From: Candidatus Pelagibacter sp.
GTDB taxonomy: Bacteria; Pseudomonadota; Alphaproteobacteria; Pelagibacterales; Pelagibacteraceae
DNA: 15,702 nt
Direction: 5' to 3'
Assembly (NCBI GenBank): GCA_028408025.1
Contig: JAOOKL010000012.1
Location: 1 to 15,702, forward strand
Shown: in pieces, positions 1 through 9,219 of the stretch
How positions within the stretch are numbered: the stretch's first letter is position 1
How the letters are laid out: every line of letters starts with the position of its first letter
Made by a program: the position numbers and the translations under genes
Notes under the pieces: generated by a model
Database searches by the model: none
What the model was told of the DNA's origin: nothing
What the model saw: only the letters and a program-made list of their open reading frames with translations

Positions 1-887
1 AAATGAATGATTTTAAAAAACATATAGAAATAATTGAGAGTCAAAATATTGAGTTTGTTAATCCTAAAAATTTTAAATTAGACTTGTCGCAAAAGAAAAA
101 GGAAAGAAAAGTTTTGCTTACTATAGATGATGGTTATTCCTCATTTTATAAAAATGCTTGGCCTATACTTAAGGAAAAGAAAATACCTTTCATTTTATTT
201 ATTAGTACCAGAGAAGTGGGTGCTCCTGGCTATATGACTTGGAAAGAAATCAAAAAAATTAGTAAAGAAAATTTTGTTGAAATTGGAAATCATAGTCATA
301 CGCATGAATATTTGATTGATGAAACTAAAGAAAAAATTGAAGAGGATATAATTACTTCTATTAGTATTTTCAAAAAGAATTTAGGAAAAAATTCTGATTT
401 TTTTTCCTATCCTTTCGGAGAGTATAGTTTACAATTCAAAGAGATTATTAAAAATTTAGGATTTAAATATGCCCTTGGTCAACACTCAGGAGTTATAGAT
501 GAAACTAAAGATCTTTATGAATTACCTAGATTTCCAATTAATGAGAAATATGGTGAACTAAATAGATTTACTACAATAACTAAAACTCTGCCTCTTAAAT
601 ACAAAAATATTTATCCTAAGGAAAAATTTTTAACAAATAATAATAACCCACCAAAAGTTAAAATAGAATTCTATGATGATATCAAAAATTTAAATTTACT
701 TAACTGTTATTCTAATGAAGGTAACAAATGGAGATCTTCTAATATCAAATTTATAGAAAAAAACAATCTCGAAATTTATATAAACGAAAAATTTTTAGGC
801 GAAAGAGGTCGAATCAACTGTTCACTAAAAGAAGAGGATGGTTTTTGGAGATGGCTAGGAATTCAATTTGTGCTTGCTGATAAATAG
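1..887 (+). CDS. Polysaccharide deacetylase family protein (5' partial)
   Basis: This is a NodB-type carbohydrate esterase 4 protein, expected to remove acetyl groups from a polysaccharide or glycan using a divalent metal. Numbering from the first visible Met (position 3), TIDDGY at residues 40-45 carries the catalytic and metal-binding aspartates (D42, D43). NHSHTH at 96-101 supplies the metal-binding histidines (H97, H101), and SYPFGEYS near 135-142 is the usual third motif. Residues about 190-294 form a C-terminal extension that I do not recognise. The frame is open to the window edge and the family normally has 20 or more residues before this point (often a YHRF-type motif), so the first Met is probably internal and the gene starts outside the window. 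No signal peptide can be judged. The substrate is unknown; surface polysaccharide processing is a guess. The gene ends one base before the convergent glucosaminidase gene. Confidence 0.85.
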   Translation, partial: MNDFKKHIEIIESQNIEFVNPKNFKLDLSQKKKERKVLLTIDDGYSSFYKNAWPILKEKKIPFILFISTREVGAPGYMTWKEIKKISKENFVEIGNHSHTHEYLIDETKEKIEEDIITSISIFKKNLGKNSDFFSYPFGEYSLQFKEIIKNLGFKYALGQHSGVIDETKDLYELPRFPINEKYGELNRFTTITKTLPLKYKNIYPKEKFLTNNNNPPKVKIEFYDDIKNLNLLNCYSNEGNKWRSSNIKFIEKNNLEIYINEKFLGERGRINCSLKEEDGFWRWLGIQFVLADK

Positions 888-888
888 A

Positions 889-2373
889 TTATAAATTTAA
901 CTCTTGTTTTTTAACTGAATTTGCTAGCCTTACTGGCTCAAAATCCATTAATTTGTTTTGTACAATAATTTGTGACAAAATTTTTGTATATTCACTCCCA
1001 GTTTCAGCATAACTACCAAGAGTTTTAGTTAAATCTAAACCATTAACTTTTCTTTTACTATCTCTTAAAGATTTTCTTTTTTCTCTAAATTTTGAGTAAC
1101 TTTTATGAGTATTTAAATTATTTTTATAGGCTTTGACAGATGCTCTAAGAATAGGAAATTTTAAAATTTTATGGCTTTTAGATTTGTCTTTTAAAAGCGG
1201 TTCAATACCTTGTCCATTCCAAGTCCATTGACCGAAAATAGCATTGCCTTCTAATGCAAATCGTGAAGTACCCCAGCCACTTTCTTTAGCTGCTTGTGCT
1301 AAGGCAATTGATGTTGGAATTATGTCCATTCTTTTTTTTAATTCAGCAACACTTCCTTTTTTAACTTTATACTCCAAAAATTTTTGTCTTAACCATTGTT
1401 TTTCTTCATCAGTAGTCATTTTCTTTGAAGTAATATTATTAAGCTTGAATCTATCCTCTAATATCTTCTCATTTTCTGCAACAACAAGTGGTAACACTAT
1501 TTTAATAAATGTTTCTTTTTTCAATTTAACACTTTGTATTTCATCAAGATCTTTTGGAAATTGCGTGAAATAAATAGGTTTTACTATTTTTTCAAATCTG
1601 ACTCTATTTAAATTATAATCAACGTCCTCAAATAAATTTAAAACCGTTGCTGTTTTTAAATTTAAATCTGGCAAAATTAATTCTGGTACGTTTTTATTTT
1701 GTTTTTTATTTTCGGTTTTAGGTTGTTTTTTGGCTTCTTTTTTGATTTTTACACTTGGTTTTTCTTCTTTCTTTTTAATTTTTATTTCAGGTTTATTAAT
1801 TTCTTTTTCAACTAGTTGAGGTTCTTTATCTTTAAATATTGAAACACCTGATATTATGACAGTAAAAGTAGCAACAATAATAAAAATTGCTGCTATTGAT
1901 TGACCTACTCTTTTTTTATTTATCTGTTGATCATAAATTGCGTTAAAAATATTAGTGAAGAAATTCCCAAAAAAATCGTAAAAAGTTTTTCCTATTAAAG
2001 GTAAAACATTTAAAGCACCTAAACCTGCTTTTCCAATATTTCTCCATAAATTATGAAAAAAACCCAATATCGATCTTATACTATCTTCTTTAAAATAAGA
2101 TACTTGCCTAGAGAGCCTTGCAACTTTTTTTGAACTATCATCTTTTAAATTGTCAATTCTTTTTGAAACTTTTGTTAATGGTTTGTAAAAGTTTTCTTTA
2201 ACAAAAGTTGTCTTGAAATCCTTAGGTATTACTATTTTATTTTTTCTTAAAATCAATTCTAGTTGACCTGTAGTCAATTCTTTTCTTCTTCTTAAATATT
2301 CTTTTATCTCTTTAACATCGTAGATCTGAGCAAGTTCTATTAGTTTATCTTTATAACTTAAATTTTTTTTCAT
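889..2373 (-). CDS. Membrane-anchored glucosaminidase (Bax-like) with long N-terminal extension
   Basis: The C-terminal part (about residues 345-475 of 494) is a glucosaminidase/Bax-type lysozyme-like domain, expected to cut peptidoglycan glycan strands. It contains SIALAQAAKESGWGTSRFA, with E364 as the probable catalytic acid, followed by GNAIFGQWTW, both typical of the family. One clear membrane segment lies at about 159-180, followed by a Lys/Glu/Pro-rich linker (about 181-230) that would span the periplasm. The first ~155 residues are basic and helical-looking, have no signal peptide, and should be cytoplasmic if the protein is inserted N-in. E. coli Bax is about 274 residues, so this extension is unusual. 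The gene is last in the murJ-trpS-nfuA run, 1 nt after the nfuA-like gene. A GAGG about 9 nt before the ATG (complement of 2383-2386) is a plausible ribosome binding site within the end of nfuA. The domain call is strong; the exact cleavage type (endo-glucosaminidase or muramidase) is not shown. Confidence 0.8.
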   Translation of the reverse strand: MKKNLSYKDKLIELAQIYDVKEIKEYLRRRKELTTGQLELILRKNKIVIPKDFKTTFVKENFYKPLTKVSKRIDNLKDDSSKKVARLSRQVSYFKEDSIRSILGFFHNLWRNIGKAGLGALNVLPLIGKTFYDFFGNFFTNIFNAIYDQQINKKRVGQSIAAIFIIVATFTVIISGVSIFKDKEPQLVEKEINKPEIKIKKKEEKPSVKIKKEAKKQPKTENKKQNKNVPELILPDLNLKTATVLNLFEDVDYNLNRVRFEKIVKPIYFTQFPKDLDEIQSVKLKKETFIKIVLPLVVAENEKILEDRFKLNNITSKKMTTDEEKQWLRQKFLEYKVKKGSVAELKKRMDIIPTSIALAQAAKESGWGTSRFALEGNAIFGQWTWNGQGIEPLLKDKSKSHKILKFPILRASVKAYKNNLNTHKSYSKFREKRKSLRDSKRKVNGLDLTKTLGSYAETGSEYTKILSQIIVQNKLMDFEPVRLANSVKKQELNL

Positions 2374-2374
2374 T

Positions 2375-2926
2375 TTAATTTGCCTCTACTGAGTTGACCT
2401 CTTTTACGTAATGTTTGAGTAAATTTTGAACTCCTTGTTTTAGAGTAATTAATGAACTAGGGCAACCCGAGCAGCTCCCTTGAAGCTCTACTTTTACTAC
2501 TCCCTCTTTGAAAGATTTAAATTTGATGTCTCCACCATCTTTTTCCACTGCAGGTCTAATTTTAGTATTTAATACTTCTTTTATCTTTTCAATAGTTTCG
2601 TTTTCACTTGTAGTCTCAACTTGTTTAGAGTCGTTTTCTTTTTTCAAAATTGGAGTTTTATTATTCTCAAAATAATGATTTAAATGAGAAATAACCATTG
2701 GTTTTAATTCACCCCAAGAAACAGTTTTATCCTTTTTTACAGACAAAAAGTTTTTTGATATTAGAACAAGTTCTACACCCTTAAAGCCTAATAACTCCTT
2801 TATAAAAATATTGGATATATTTTTTATATTATTTTTTTGAAACTCTTCAGTTCCTTTGGTGGAAATGATCTTTTCTGACACGAATTTTAGAGATTCAGGA
2901 TTTGGTGTGTTTTCTATTTGTATCAT
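2375..2926 (-). CDS. nfuA: NifU-family Fe-S cluster carrier (NfuA/Nfu1-like)
   Basis: A scaffold or carrier that binds a [4Fe-4S] cluster and passes it to apo-enzymes in the cytoplasm. Residues about 1-88 form the Nfu N-terminal domain, with the characteristic opening IENTPNPESLKF. An acidic linker follows at about 95-112. The C-terminal NifU domain (about 113-180) contains IRPAVEKDGGDIKF and the cluster-binding pair in GSCSGCPSS (C152, C155). The 183-residue length and domain order match alphaproteobacterial and mitochondrial Nfu1 better than E. coli NfuA, whose N-terminal domain is A-type-like. The gene sits 12 nt after trpS and 1 nt before the glucosaminidase gene in one minus-strand operon; trpS-nfuA adjacency is familiar in Alphaproteobacteria. 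There is no Shine-Dalgarno-like sequence before the ATG; the upstream bases are all A/T. Confidence 0.93.
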   Translation of the reverse strand: MIQIENTPNPESLKFVSEKIISTKGTEEFQKNNIKNISNIFIKELLGFKGVELVLISKNFLSVKKDKTVSWGELKPMVISHLNHYFENNKTPILKKENDSKQVETTSENETIEKIKEVLNTKIRPAVEKDGGDIKFKSFKEGVVKVELQGSCSGCPSSLITLKQGVQNLLKHYVKEVNSVEAN

Positions 2927-2938
2927 AAAAAATTTATA

Positions 2939-3940
2939 TTATATAAACCCTACTTTTTCACGAATATTTTTAAGGTTTTCCTCAGCTATAACACTAGCTT
3001 TTTCACTACCTTTATTCAATACTTCCAGCAAAAATGTCCTATCATTTACAAGTTTTTTAATTTCTTTGCCAATAGGACATATTTCGCTTATCAGAAGTTC
3101 AGCAATCTTATTTTTAACAAAAGAATAATCTTTTCCTGCCATTTCTTTTAAAGTTTTTTCTAAATTCGATTTTAAAATTTCAGAGTAAATATTCAGAAGA
3201 TTTAAAGCCTCTGGTTTTTTTTCTAAAGACTTTAAGTTATCTGGAATAGGCTCTGAGTCTGATTTAGCTTTTTTTATTTTCTTAATAATTTCATCAGGAC
3301 TATCTTTTAAATTAATTCTTGAATAATCAGATTCTTCTGATTTACTCATTTTTTTTGTTCCATCTCTTAGACTCATTACTCTAGAAATATTTTTGAGAAT
3401 AAGAGGTTCAGGTATAGGAAGAAAATCTTTGCAATTAAAATCTTTGTTAAATTTTTCGGCAATATCTCTAGTGAGTTCTAAATGTTGTTTTTGATCAGCT
3501 CCTACTGGAACATGTGTGGCTTTGTATAACAATATGTCAGCAGCCATTAGGTTGGGATAAATGTAAAGTCCAACACTAGCTTTTTCTTTATTAGACCCAG
3601 CTTTATCTTTAAATTGTGTCATTCTGTTTAACCAACCAATTCTAGAAACACAATTTAATATCCAGGCTAATTCTGAATGAGCGGGTACTGAAGATTGATT
3701 GAAAATTATACTCTTATTTGGATCAAGCCCTGCAGCTATAAAACTTGCAACGGTTTCTACTGTATTGTTCTTTAATTCTTTTGGATTTTGAAAAACAGTT
3801 ATTGCATGTAAATCTACAACACAGTAAATACAATTTAATTCTTTTTGTAGCTGAACAAAGTTTTTTAGAGCACCTAAATAATTACCCAAATGTAGGTTGC
3901 CTGTAGGTTGAACACCTGAAAACACTAATTTTTTAATCAT
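2939..3940 (-). CDS. trpS: Tryptophan--tRNA ligase
   Basis: Class I aminoacyl-tRNA synthetase that activates tryptophan with ATP and charges tRNA-Trp. The N-terminus has [17 protein letters not shown], with the HIGH-equivalent HLGN at residues 17-20. The second class I signature is a perfect KMSKS at 197-201. Other typical TrpRS stretches include the [15 protein letters not shown] region (148-162). At 333 residues it is normal for bacterial TrpRS and looks intact. The gene starts 1 nt after the stop of murJ and is followed 12 nt later by the nfuA-like gene. Expression probably comes from the promoter upstream of murJ, since no room exists for one in between. No trp leader or T-box-like structure is visible. 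Confidence 0.98.
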   Translation of the reverse strand: MIKKLVFSGVQPTGNLHLGNYLGALKNFVQLQKELNCIYCVVDLHAITVFQNPKELKNNTVETVASFIAAGLDPNKSIIFNQSSVPAHSELAWILNCVSRIGWLNRMTQFKDKAGSNKEKASVGLYIYPNLMAADILLYKATHVPVGADQKQHLELTRDIAEKFNKDFNCKDFLPIPEPLILKNISRVMSLRDGTKKMSKSEESDYSRINLKDSPDEIIKKIKKAKSDSEPIPDNLKSLEKKPEALNLLNIYSEILKSNLEKTLKEMAGKDYSFVKNKIAELLISEICPIGKEIKKLVNDRTFLLEVLNKGSEKASVIAEENLKNIREKVGFI

Positions 3941-3941
3941 T

Positions 3942-5468
3942 TTAATTTGTTTTAAAGTTTTTTGTTTTTAATATTCCTACTAAATAACACGATATCAAAT
4001 AAAAACCTGCAACAAAACCAACAATTAACAATAAATATATTGATTTATACTTGTAGGTATAATCAAGATAATCTGAATAAAAATCTAAAGCAAAGACAAG
4101 AATAAAAGTCATTAGAATAGTAATTAGAATTATCTTAATGACGTTTCTAATCAAATATTTGTTTAGCATTAAAGAACTCCTTTTATTCAAAACAATGAAG
4201 TAAACTATAACACCAGCCCAAGTTGAAATTGAAGTTGCGATTGGGATTATTATAAAACCATATTTATTAAAAAAAACCACACTTATAAAAATATTCAAAC
4301 AAACTATAAAAGAAGAAATGTAAAACGGGGATTTAGTATCATCCCTTGCAAAAAAGAAATTTGCAAAAATTTTAATTAAAGCAAATGCAGGTACACCGTA
4401 ACCAAAAAACTTAAGAGCTAAAGCAATTAATTGAACGCTCTCAGAGCTTAAAGATCCATAACCAAATAACGCACTTACAATTTGATCGGAAGCAATTATT
4501 AAACCAATGCTTGCAGGAATTGATAATAAAAGAGAAAGTTCAATTGATTTGCTTTGTATTTTTGAAATCATAGAAATATTTTTTTGTTTAAAAGCATTAG
4601 ACAAAACAGGCAAAGATACAGTGCCAACTGCGATGCCTGCTAAAGCTAAATTGATTTGATAAATACGATCAGCATAATAAAGGTAAGATACAGCGCCAGA
4701 CTCGAATGATGCTATTATTGTTCCTACTAAAATATTTATTTGTGTAACTCCTGATGAAAGAATACTGGGTAATAATTTTTTGAAAAAAAACTTTACCTTA
4801 TTGCTTAACTTCAGCCTAAACTCAAAAGAGGGTTTGTAATATTTTTTTGTAAAGATAATTAAAAACAAAAGTTGTATTATTCCAGCTAACGTTACTCCAT
4901 AGGATAACTGTCTAGCAAAATTAAATCCTAAAAAATATGATATGATTAAACTTGCTATTAAAACAATATTCAAAATTATAGGCGCTGCTGCAGCTGCTGC
5001 AAATTTATTATTAGAGTTCAAAATTCCAGAAAAAAAAGAGGATAAACTTACAAATAATAAAAAAGGAAATGTTATTCTTGTAAACTCTACTGCAAGATTA
5101 AACTTTTCAGTACTTTCTTCAAAGCCTGGTGCAATAATATAAACCATATAAGGAGTAAATATTTCAACAACTAGAATTATTGAAAGTAAAATTAATGTTA
5201 AAATATTAAAAATGTCATTAGCAAACTTTTTTCCTTTGATTTTGCTGCCAGACTTAGCCGATACATAGCTAGGAATGAAAGCAGCATTAAAAGTCCCCTC
5301 TGAAAAAAGACGTCTGAATGTATTTGGAAGTCTAAAAGCTACAAAAAATGCATCTGCAAAAATTGACGCTCCTAAAAATATTGCAATTAATATATCTCTG
5401 AGATAACCTAAAATTCTACTTAATAAGGTAAAAAAACTAAATATATATGTTGACGACAACAAGTTCAT
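3942..5468 (-). CDS. murJ: Lipid II flippase MurJ (MviN)
   Basis: Inner-membrane flippase that moves the peptidoglycan precursor lipid II to the periplasmic face. The 508-residue protein is hydrophobic throughout, consistent with about 14 membrane helices. It opens with the family pattern [20 protein letters not shown] and has [18 protein letters not shown] at about 52-69, the conserved MurJ loop. A run of six alanines ([13 protein letters not shown]) is also common in alphaproteobacterial MurJ. The length agrees with the family and there is no frameshift. It is the first gene of the murJ-trpS-nfuA-glucosaminidase run and is divergent from maeB across 73 nt that must hold both promoters. The ATG at 5466-5468 has no clear ribosome binding site. 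Confidence 0.96.
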   Translation of the reverse strand: MNLLSSTYIFSFFTLLSRILGYLRDILIAIFLGASIFADAFFVAFRLPNTFRRLFSEGTFNAAFIPSYVSAKSGSKIKGKKFANDIFNILTLILLSIILVVEIFTPYMVYIIAPGFEESTEKFNLAVEFTRITFPFLLFVSLSSFFSGILNSNNKFAAAAAAPIILNIVLIASLIISYFLGFNFARQLSYGVTLAGIIQLLFLIIFTKKYYKPSFEFRLKLSNKVKFFFKKLLPSILSSGVTQINILVGTIIASFESGAVSYLYYADRIYQINLALAGIAVGTVSLPVLSNAFKQKNISMISKIQSKSIELSLLLSIPASIGLIIASDQIVSALFGYGSLSSESVQLIALALKFFGYGVPAFALIKIFANFFFARDDTKSPFYISSFIVCLNIFISVVFFNKYGFIIIPIATSISTWAGVIVYFIVLNKRSSLMLNKYLIRNVIKIILITILMTFILVFALDFYSDYLDYTYKYKSIYLLLIVGFVAGFYLISCYLVGILKTKNFKTN

Positions 5469-5541
5469 ATTAATTCTAAATTAAGCCACAAATACTAAAT
5501 ATTAAATGAAATATTATAATTATATTACATACACATTTTAA
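5469..5541. promoter_or_regulatory. Divergent murJ/maeB promoter region
   Basis: This 73-nt, almost purely A/T gap separates the two start codons. On the plus strand a perfect TATAAT lies at 5515-5520, which would start maeB transcription near 5527 and give a leader of about 15 nt. No good -35 hexamer is seen at the expected distance. On the minus strand several TAATAT/TAGTAT-like hexamers around 5491-5504 could serve murJ, but none stands out. The region is too short for much regulation beyond the two core promoters. The -10 call rests on sequence alone in AT-rich DNA, so chance matches are possible. Confidence 0.5.
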
Positions 5542-7818
5542 ATGACAAAAAAATCCAAAATTGATCATTATTCTGATAAAGAAGCACTTGACTTTCATAT
5601 TAAGGGAAAGTCTGGCAAAATTGAGATAAATTCGTCTAAACCCTTAACTACTAAAAGAGATTTGTCCTTAGCATACTCACCTGGGGTAGCTGCGCCTGTT
5701 AAGGAAATAGCTAAGGATCCCAATTTAGCTTATGATTATACGAGTAAAGGAAATTTAGTAGCTGTAATAAGTAATGGATCAGCAATTTTGGGTCTGGGCA
5801 ATCTTGGATCATTGGCATCAAAACCTGTAATGGAGGGTAAATCAGTATTATTCAAAAGATTTGCTGACATTGATTCAATTGATATCGAAATAAATAATAG
5901 TAACGTCAACTCAATCGTTGAAACTATCAAAAATATTGGTGGCACGTTCGGTGGAATAAATCTTGAAGATATAGCAGCTCCTGATTGTTTTATCATAGAA
6001 CAGAAACTCAAAGAAAGTTTAGATATACCAGTTTTTCACGACGATCAGCATGGAACAGCGATAATTACATTAGCTGCTCTTATTAATGCTCTGGATGTTT
6101 CTAAGAAAAAAATTGAAAAAGTTAAAGTAGTAGTTAATGGAGCTGGGGCTTCTGCTCAAGCATGTACAAATTTATTTAAAAGTTCTGGAGTTAAAAATGA
6201 AAATATAATTATGTGTGATAGCAAAGGAGTTATTTATAAAGGTCGAAAAAATATTGATCAATTTAAATCAACTTTTGCATCAAATACAAAATTACGAACT
6301 TTAAAAGAAGCTATAAAAGGTGCTGATGTATTTTTAGGATTGTCAGCAAAAGATGTTGTTTCAAGTGATATGATAAAGTCTATGGCAAAAAATCCAATAA
6401 TTTTTGCCTGCGCAAATCCTGATCCGGAAATAAAGCCAGAAATTATTAATGAGGTAAGATCAGATGCAATAATAGCAACTGGAAGATCTGATTATCCAAA
6501 TCAAGTTAATAATTTAATTGGCTTCCCTTATATTTTTAGAGGCGCACTTGATGTACGAGCTAAAGAAATTAATGAAGAAATGAAGGTTGCAGCTGCAAAA
6601 GCTATTGCTTTGCTTGCAAGAGAAGATGTACCAGATGAAGTAGTTTCAGCTTATGGCGGTGATAGACCTAAATATGGAAAAGATTATATTATTCCTTCTA
6701 CTTTCGATCCAAGATTAATTAGTGTAATACCATCTGCTGTTGCTCAGGCTGCTATTAAAAGTGGAGTTGCTAGAAAAAAAATTAGTAACATTGATTTGTA
6801 TAAAGATCAATTAATTAATCGCTTGGATCCATCTATGTCATTAATGCAAGGTATTAATGCTAAAGTAAGAAAAAATCCAAAAAGAGTAATATTTGCTGAG
6901 GGAGAAGATGAGAACATGCTAAAAGCTGCAATTGAATTTGGAAAAAATAAACTAGGTATTCCTATTCTAATTGGTGCAGAAAAAAGAATTAAAGAACAAT
7001 TAAAGAAAATAGGTTTAGACGAAAATCATAAAATAGAAATAGTAAATTCTACAAATAAAGAAAAGAGAGAAAAATATGTAAAACACTTATATAAAAAATT
7101 ACAAAGAGAAGGACAATTAGAGCGTGATGTGGATAGACTAGTTAGAAACGATCGTATTGCTTGGGGTTCTTCTATGATTGCATGTAAAGATGCTGATGCA
7201 ATGGTAACAGGTAATATTAGACATTATGCGGCTTCTATTGAGAAATTGAAAAAAGTTGTTGATTCAAGACCAGGTGAAGAAATATTTGGTATGACCATGA
7301 TTAATTCTAAAGGTAAAACTGTTCTAGTGGCAGATACTAATGTACAAGATTTTCCATCCTCACAAAGATTAGTTAATGTTGCTAAATCTTGCGTTAGGGT
7401 AGCAAGATTATTTGGATTTGATCCAAAAGTAGCTTTTCTATCTCATTCTACATTTGGAAACCCTGTTTCAAAAAATACTAAACATGTAAGAGATGCCATT
7501 GAACTGCTCAAAAAAGAAAAGGTTGATTTTGATTTTGATGGTGAAATGCAACCAGATGTAGCTTTAAATCCTATTTATAGAGAAACTTACCCTTTTTCAA
7601 AAATTGTAGGTAATGCTAATATTTTAATTATGCCTGCTTTGCATAGTGCAGCAATATCAACAAAAATGATGAAAGTATTTGGTGGAGCTAAATTAATTGG
7701 TCCTCTTTTAATTGGTTTAGGTCTTCCAATTGAAGTCGCTCCTCTAAGATCAAGCACATCTGACATTTTAAATCTTGCTTCTGTTGCAGCTTATTCAGCT
7801 CATGTAATTGATTATTAA
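5542..7818 (+). CDS. maeB: Malic enzyme fused to phosphotransacetylase-like domain (MaeB type)
   Basis: Oxidative decarboxylation of malate to pyruvate, probably with NADP, linking the TCA cycle to pyruvate and supplying NADPH. The malic enzyme part (about 1-420) has YSPGVAAPVKEIAKDP with catalytic Tyr45, a conserved Lys near 94 in LASKPVMEGK, LEDIAAPD and FHDDQHGTA (metal-binding acidic residues), and the nucleotide-binding glycines VNGAGASAQAC at about 198-208. The second part (about 440-758) is a phosphotransacetylase-like domain beginning RKNPKRVIFAEGEDENML. Its C-terminal segment reads APLRSSTSDILN where active Pta enzymes have an LSRG-type motif, so it is probably non-catalytic. In the MaeB family this domain is known for acetyl-CoA sensing. 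At 758 residues it is full-length for a fused MaeB. The stop overlaps that of the convergent BON gene by 4 nt. Cofactor preference (NADP versus NAD) is inferred from the family. Confidence 0.95.
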   Translation: MTKKSKIDHYSDKEALDFHIKGKSGKIEINSSKPLTTKRDLSLAYSPGVAAPVKEIAKDPNLAYDYTSKGNLVAVISNGSAILGLGNLGSLASKPVMEGKSVLFKRFADIDSIDIEINNSNVNSIVETIKNIGGTFGGINLEDIAAPDCFIIEQKLKESLDIPVFHDDQHGTAIITLAALINALDVSKKKIEKVKVVVNGAGASAQACTNLFKSSGVKNENIIMCDSKGVIYKGRKNIDQFKSTFASNTKLRTLKEAIKGADVFLGLSAKDVVSSDMIKSMAKNPIIFACANPDPEIKPEIINEVRSDAIIATGRSDYPNQVNNLIGFPYIFRGALDVRAKEINEEMKVAAAKAIALLAREDVPDEVVSAYGGDRPKYGKDYIIPSTFDPRLISVIPSAVAQAAIKSGVARKKISNIDLYKDQLINRLDPSMSLMQGINAKVRKNPKRVIFAEGEDENMLKAAIEFGKNKLGIPILIGAEKRIKEQLKKIGLDENHKIEIVNSTNKEKREKYVKHLYKKLQREGQLERDVDRLVRNDRIAWGSSMIACKDADAMVTGNIRHYAASIEKLKKVVDSRPGEEIFGMTMINSKGKTVLVADTNVQDFPSSQRLVNVAKSCVRVARLFGFDPKVAFLSHSTFGNPVSKNTKHVRDAIELLKKEKVDFDFDGEMQPDVALNPIYRETYPFSKIVGNANILIMPALHSAAISTKMMKVFGGAKLIGPLLIGLGLPIEVAPLRSSTSDILNLASVAAYSAHVIDY

Positions 7819-8393
7819 AGTTTATTCCTGCTTAATTCTGAGGTTAAATATATTGATGGAATAATTTTTTTTACATCATAAATCTTATTTGCTTCTTTGA
7901 TAACTTCTTTTTTTTCATCTTCATCCATTGCAATTCCAAAAATATAAATATTTTTATCAATTGTTTCTAAAGTATAATTTCTTGCTTTGGTTTTCTTATT
8001 TAAGATTAATGCTGTTCTTAATTGACTGGTGATTAGTATGTCTTTTGCAGTATTCTTAAAATTGCTCTTACCTCTTATTGTTATTGCATTTTTAACTGAT
8101 CGAACTCCTTTTGTTTCCCACGCCATTTTTGTAATCTTTATTTTTTCCTCAGGTCTATCAACTTTTCCTGATAAAAATATTCTTCCATCTATCACCTCTG
8201 ATTGAACTGAAAGAAAATATTTTTTTTCAGTTAGAGCTAACCTAGCGTTTAAATTTTTTTGCATTATAGTATCATCTATTTGCATTCCTATAGTTCTTGG
8301 GTCAAAAGTTATATCAACCCCTGCCCCAAACTTTCCTGCAGTAGAACATGAAACCAGAAATAATATTGATAATATACTAATTATTTTTTTCAT
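7815..8393 (-). CDS. dolP: BON-domain outer-membrane lipoprotein (DolP/YraP-like)
   Basis: Likely a lipid-anchored envelope protein that binds anionic phospholipid and supports outer-membrane integrity. A lipoprotein signal peptide is clear: MKKIISILSILFLVSC with a LVSC lipobox and acylated C16. Two BON domains follow, at about 37-107 (containing FLSGKVDRPEEKIKI and GVRSVKNAITI) and about 117-185 (ending DVKKIIPSIYL). The length (192) and double-BON layout match E. coli DolP (191). Its start lies 17 nt inside the end of rsmI, so the two are surely co-transcribed. In E. coli, dolP belongs to the lpoA-yraN-diaA-dolP cluster next to rsmI; here rsmI, the LpoA-like gene and this gene remain together while yraN and diaA are absent. 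The residue after the lipid-bearing Cys is Ser, not Asp, which fits export to the outer membrane. The symbol is by architecture and context. Confidence 0.82.
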   Translation of the reverse strand: MKKIISILSILFLVSCSTAGKFGAGVDITFDPRTIGMQIDDTIMQKNLNARLALTEKKYFLSVQSEVIDGRIFLSGKVDRPEEKIKITKMAWETKGVRSVKNAITIRGKSNFKNTAKDILITSQLRTALILNKKTKARNYTLETIDKNIYIFGIAMDEDEKKEVIKEANKIYDVKKIIPSIYLTSELSRNKL

Positions 8394-9219
8394 TTTTTTT
8401 TACTTCTAAACATATCTGGTAAATCTTTTTTTTATGTATTTTTTCTGATTTAAACAATAGTTCAACGACATCTTTAAGTGAATATTTTTTTAAGTATAAT
8501 TTTGCTTTTTTTCTTATATCTGATTCATCTAAAATTTTATTTTTAATATTTTTTTCTGATAATACAACTGTTAACTCTCCTTTAATTCCAGTTTTAAACA
8601 TCTTTATTGTATCAATATTTCCTCGATAAAATGTTTCATGAATTTTTGTAATTTCTCTTGCAATTAATATATCTCTTCCTTTGTAAAATTTTTTCATTGT
8701 TTTAAGATAAAAATTAATCTTTAAAGCAGGAATAAAAAATATTTGAGAAAAAGTAAGATTTGATAAAGATGACAATATTTTTTCTAATCCTTTCTCTGTT
8801 TTTGGCAAAAATCCATAAAAAAGAAATTGGTCACTAAAACCAGAGGAACTAATAGATGCTGTTATTGATGAAACTCCTGGTATTGGTACAACACTTATTT
8901 TTCTATCTATACAAGTTTTAACTAGAAGTCTTCCTGGATCTGAAATTATGGGGGTTCCAGCATCAGAGATTAAAGACAAAATTTTGCCTTCATTTATATA
9001 TTTTATAATTCTTTCAAGTTCTTTTTTTTCATTAAACTTGTGATAAGAAATTAATGTTTTTTTTATTTTGAAATGATTAAGCAACTTTAAAGAGTGTCTA
9101 GTGTCTTCACAAAGAATTATGTCTGAATTTTTTAATACCTCTATCGCTCTAATAGTTATATCATCTAAGTTTCCTATTGGAGTTGAAACAATATATAAGC
9201 TGTTAGTATATAAATTCAT
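8377..9219 (-). CDS. rsmI: 16S rRNA (cytidine(1402)-2'-O)-methyltransferase RsmI
   Basis: Adds the 2'-O-methyl group to C1402 of 16S rRNA in the decoding centre using S-adenosylmethionine. It belongs to the tetrapyrrole methylase fold: LYIVSTPIGNLDDITIRAIEVL at residues 8-29, CEDTRHSLKLL at 37-47, LISDAGTPIISDPG at 83-96 and PGVSSITASISSSG at 114-127 are all diagnostic. The length of 280 is usual. The start is fixed by the short spacing to the first motif. It is divergent from the LpoA-like gene with only 3 nt between the start codons, and its 3' end overlaps the BON lipoprotein gene by 17 nt. A TATGAT on the minus strand (complement of 9235-9240) inside the neighbour's coding region is a plausible -10 element, giving a leader under 10 nt. 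Confidence 0.96.
   Translation of the reverse strand: MNLYTNSLYIVSTPIGNLDDITIRAIEVLKNSDIILCEDTRHSLKLLNHFKIKKTLISYHKFNEKKELERIIKYINEGKILSLISDAGTPIISDPGRLLVKTCIDRKISVVPIPGVSSITASISSSGFSDQFLFYGFLPKTEKGLEKILSSLSNLTFSQIFFIPALKINFYLKTMKKFYKGRDILIAREITKIHETFYRGNIDTIKMFKTGIKGELTVVLSEKNIKNKILDESDIRKKAKLYLKKYSLKDVVELLFKSEKIHKKKIYQICLEVKKNEKNN

Noticed and set aside
1244..1573. 109-codon open frame opposite the glucosaminidase gene
   Set aside because: It is an antisense shadow of the conserved catalytic region, with no recognisable domain or initiation signal.
4983..5000. GCTGCTGCAGCTGCTGC repeat, GC-rich against the background
   Set aside because: It encodes the poly-alanine stretch of MurJ, which is also seen in other MurJ proteins; codon use explains it, with no sign of a mobile or regulatory repeat.
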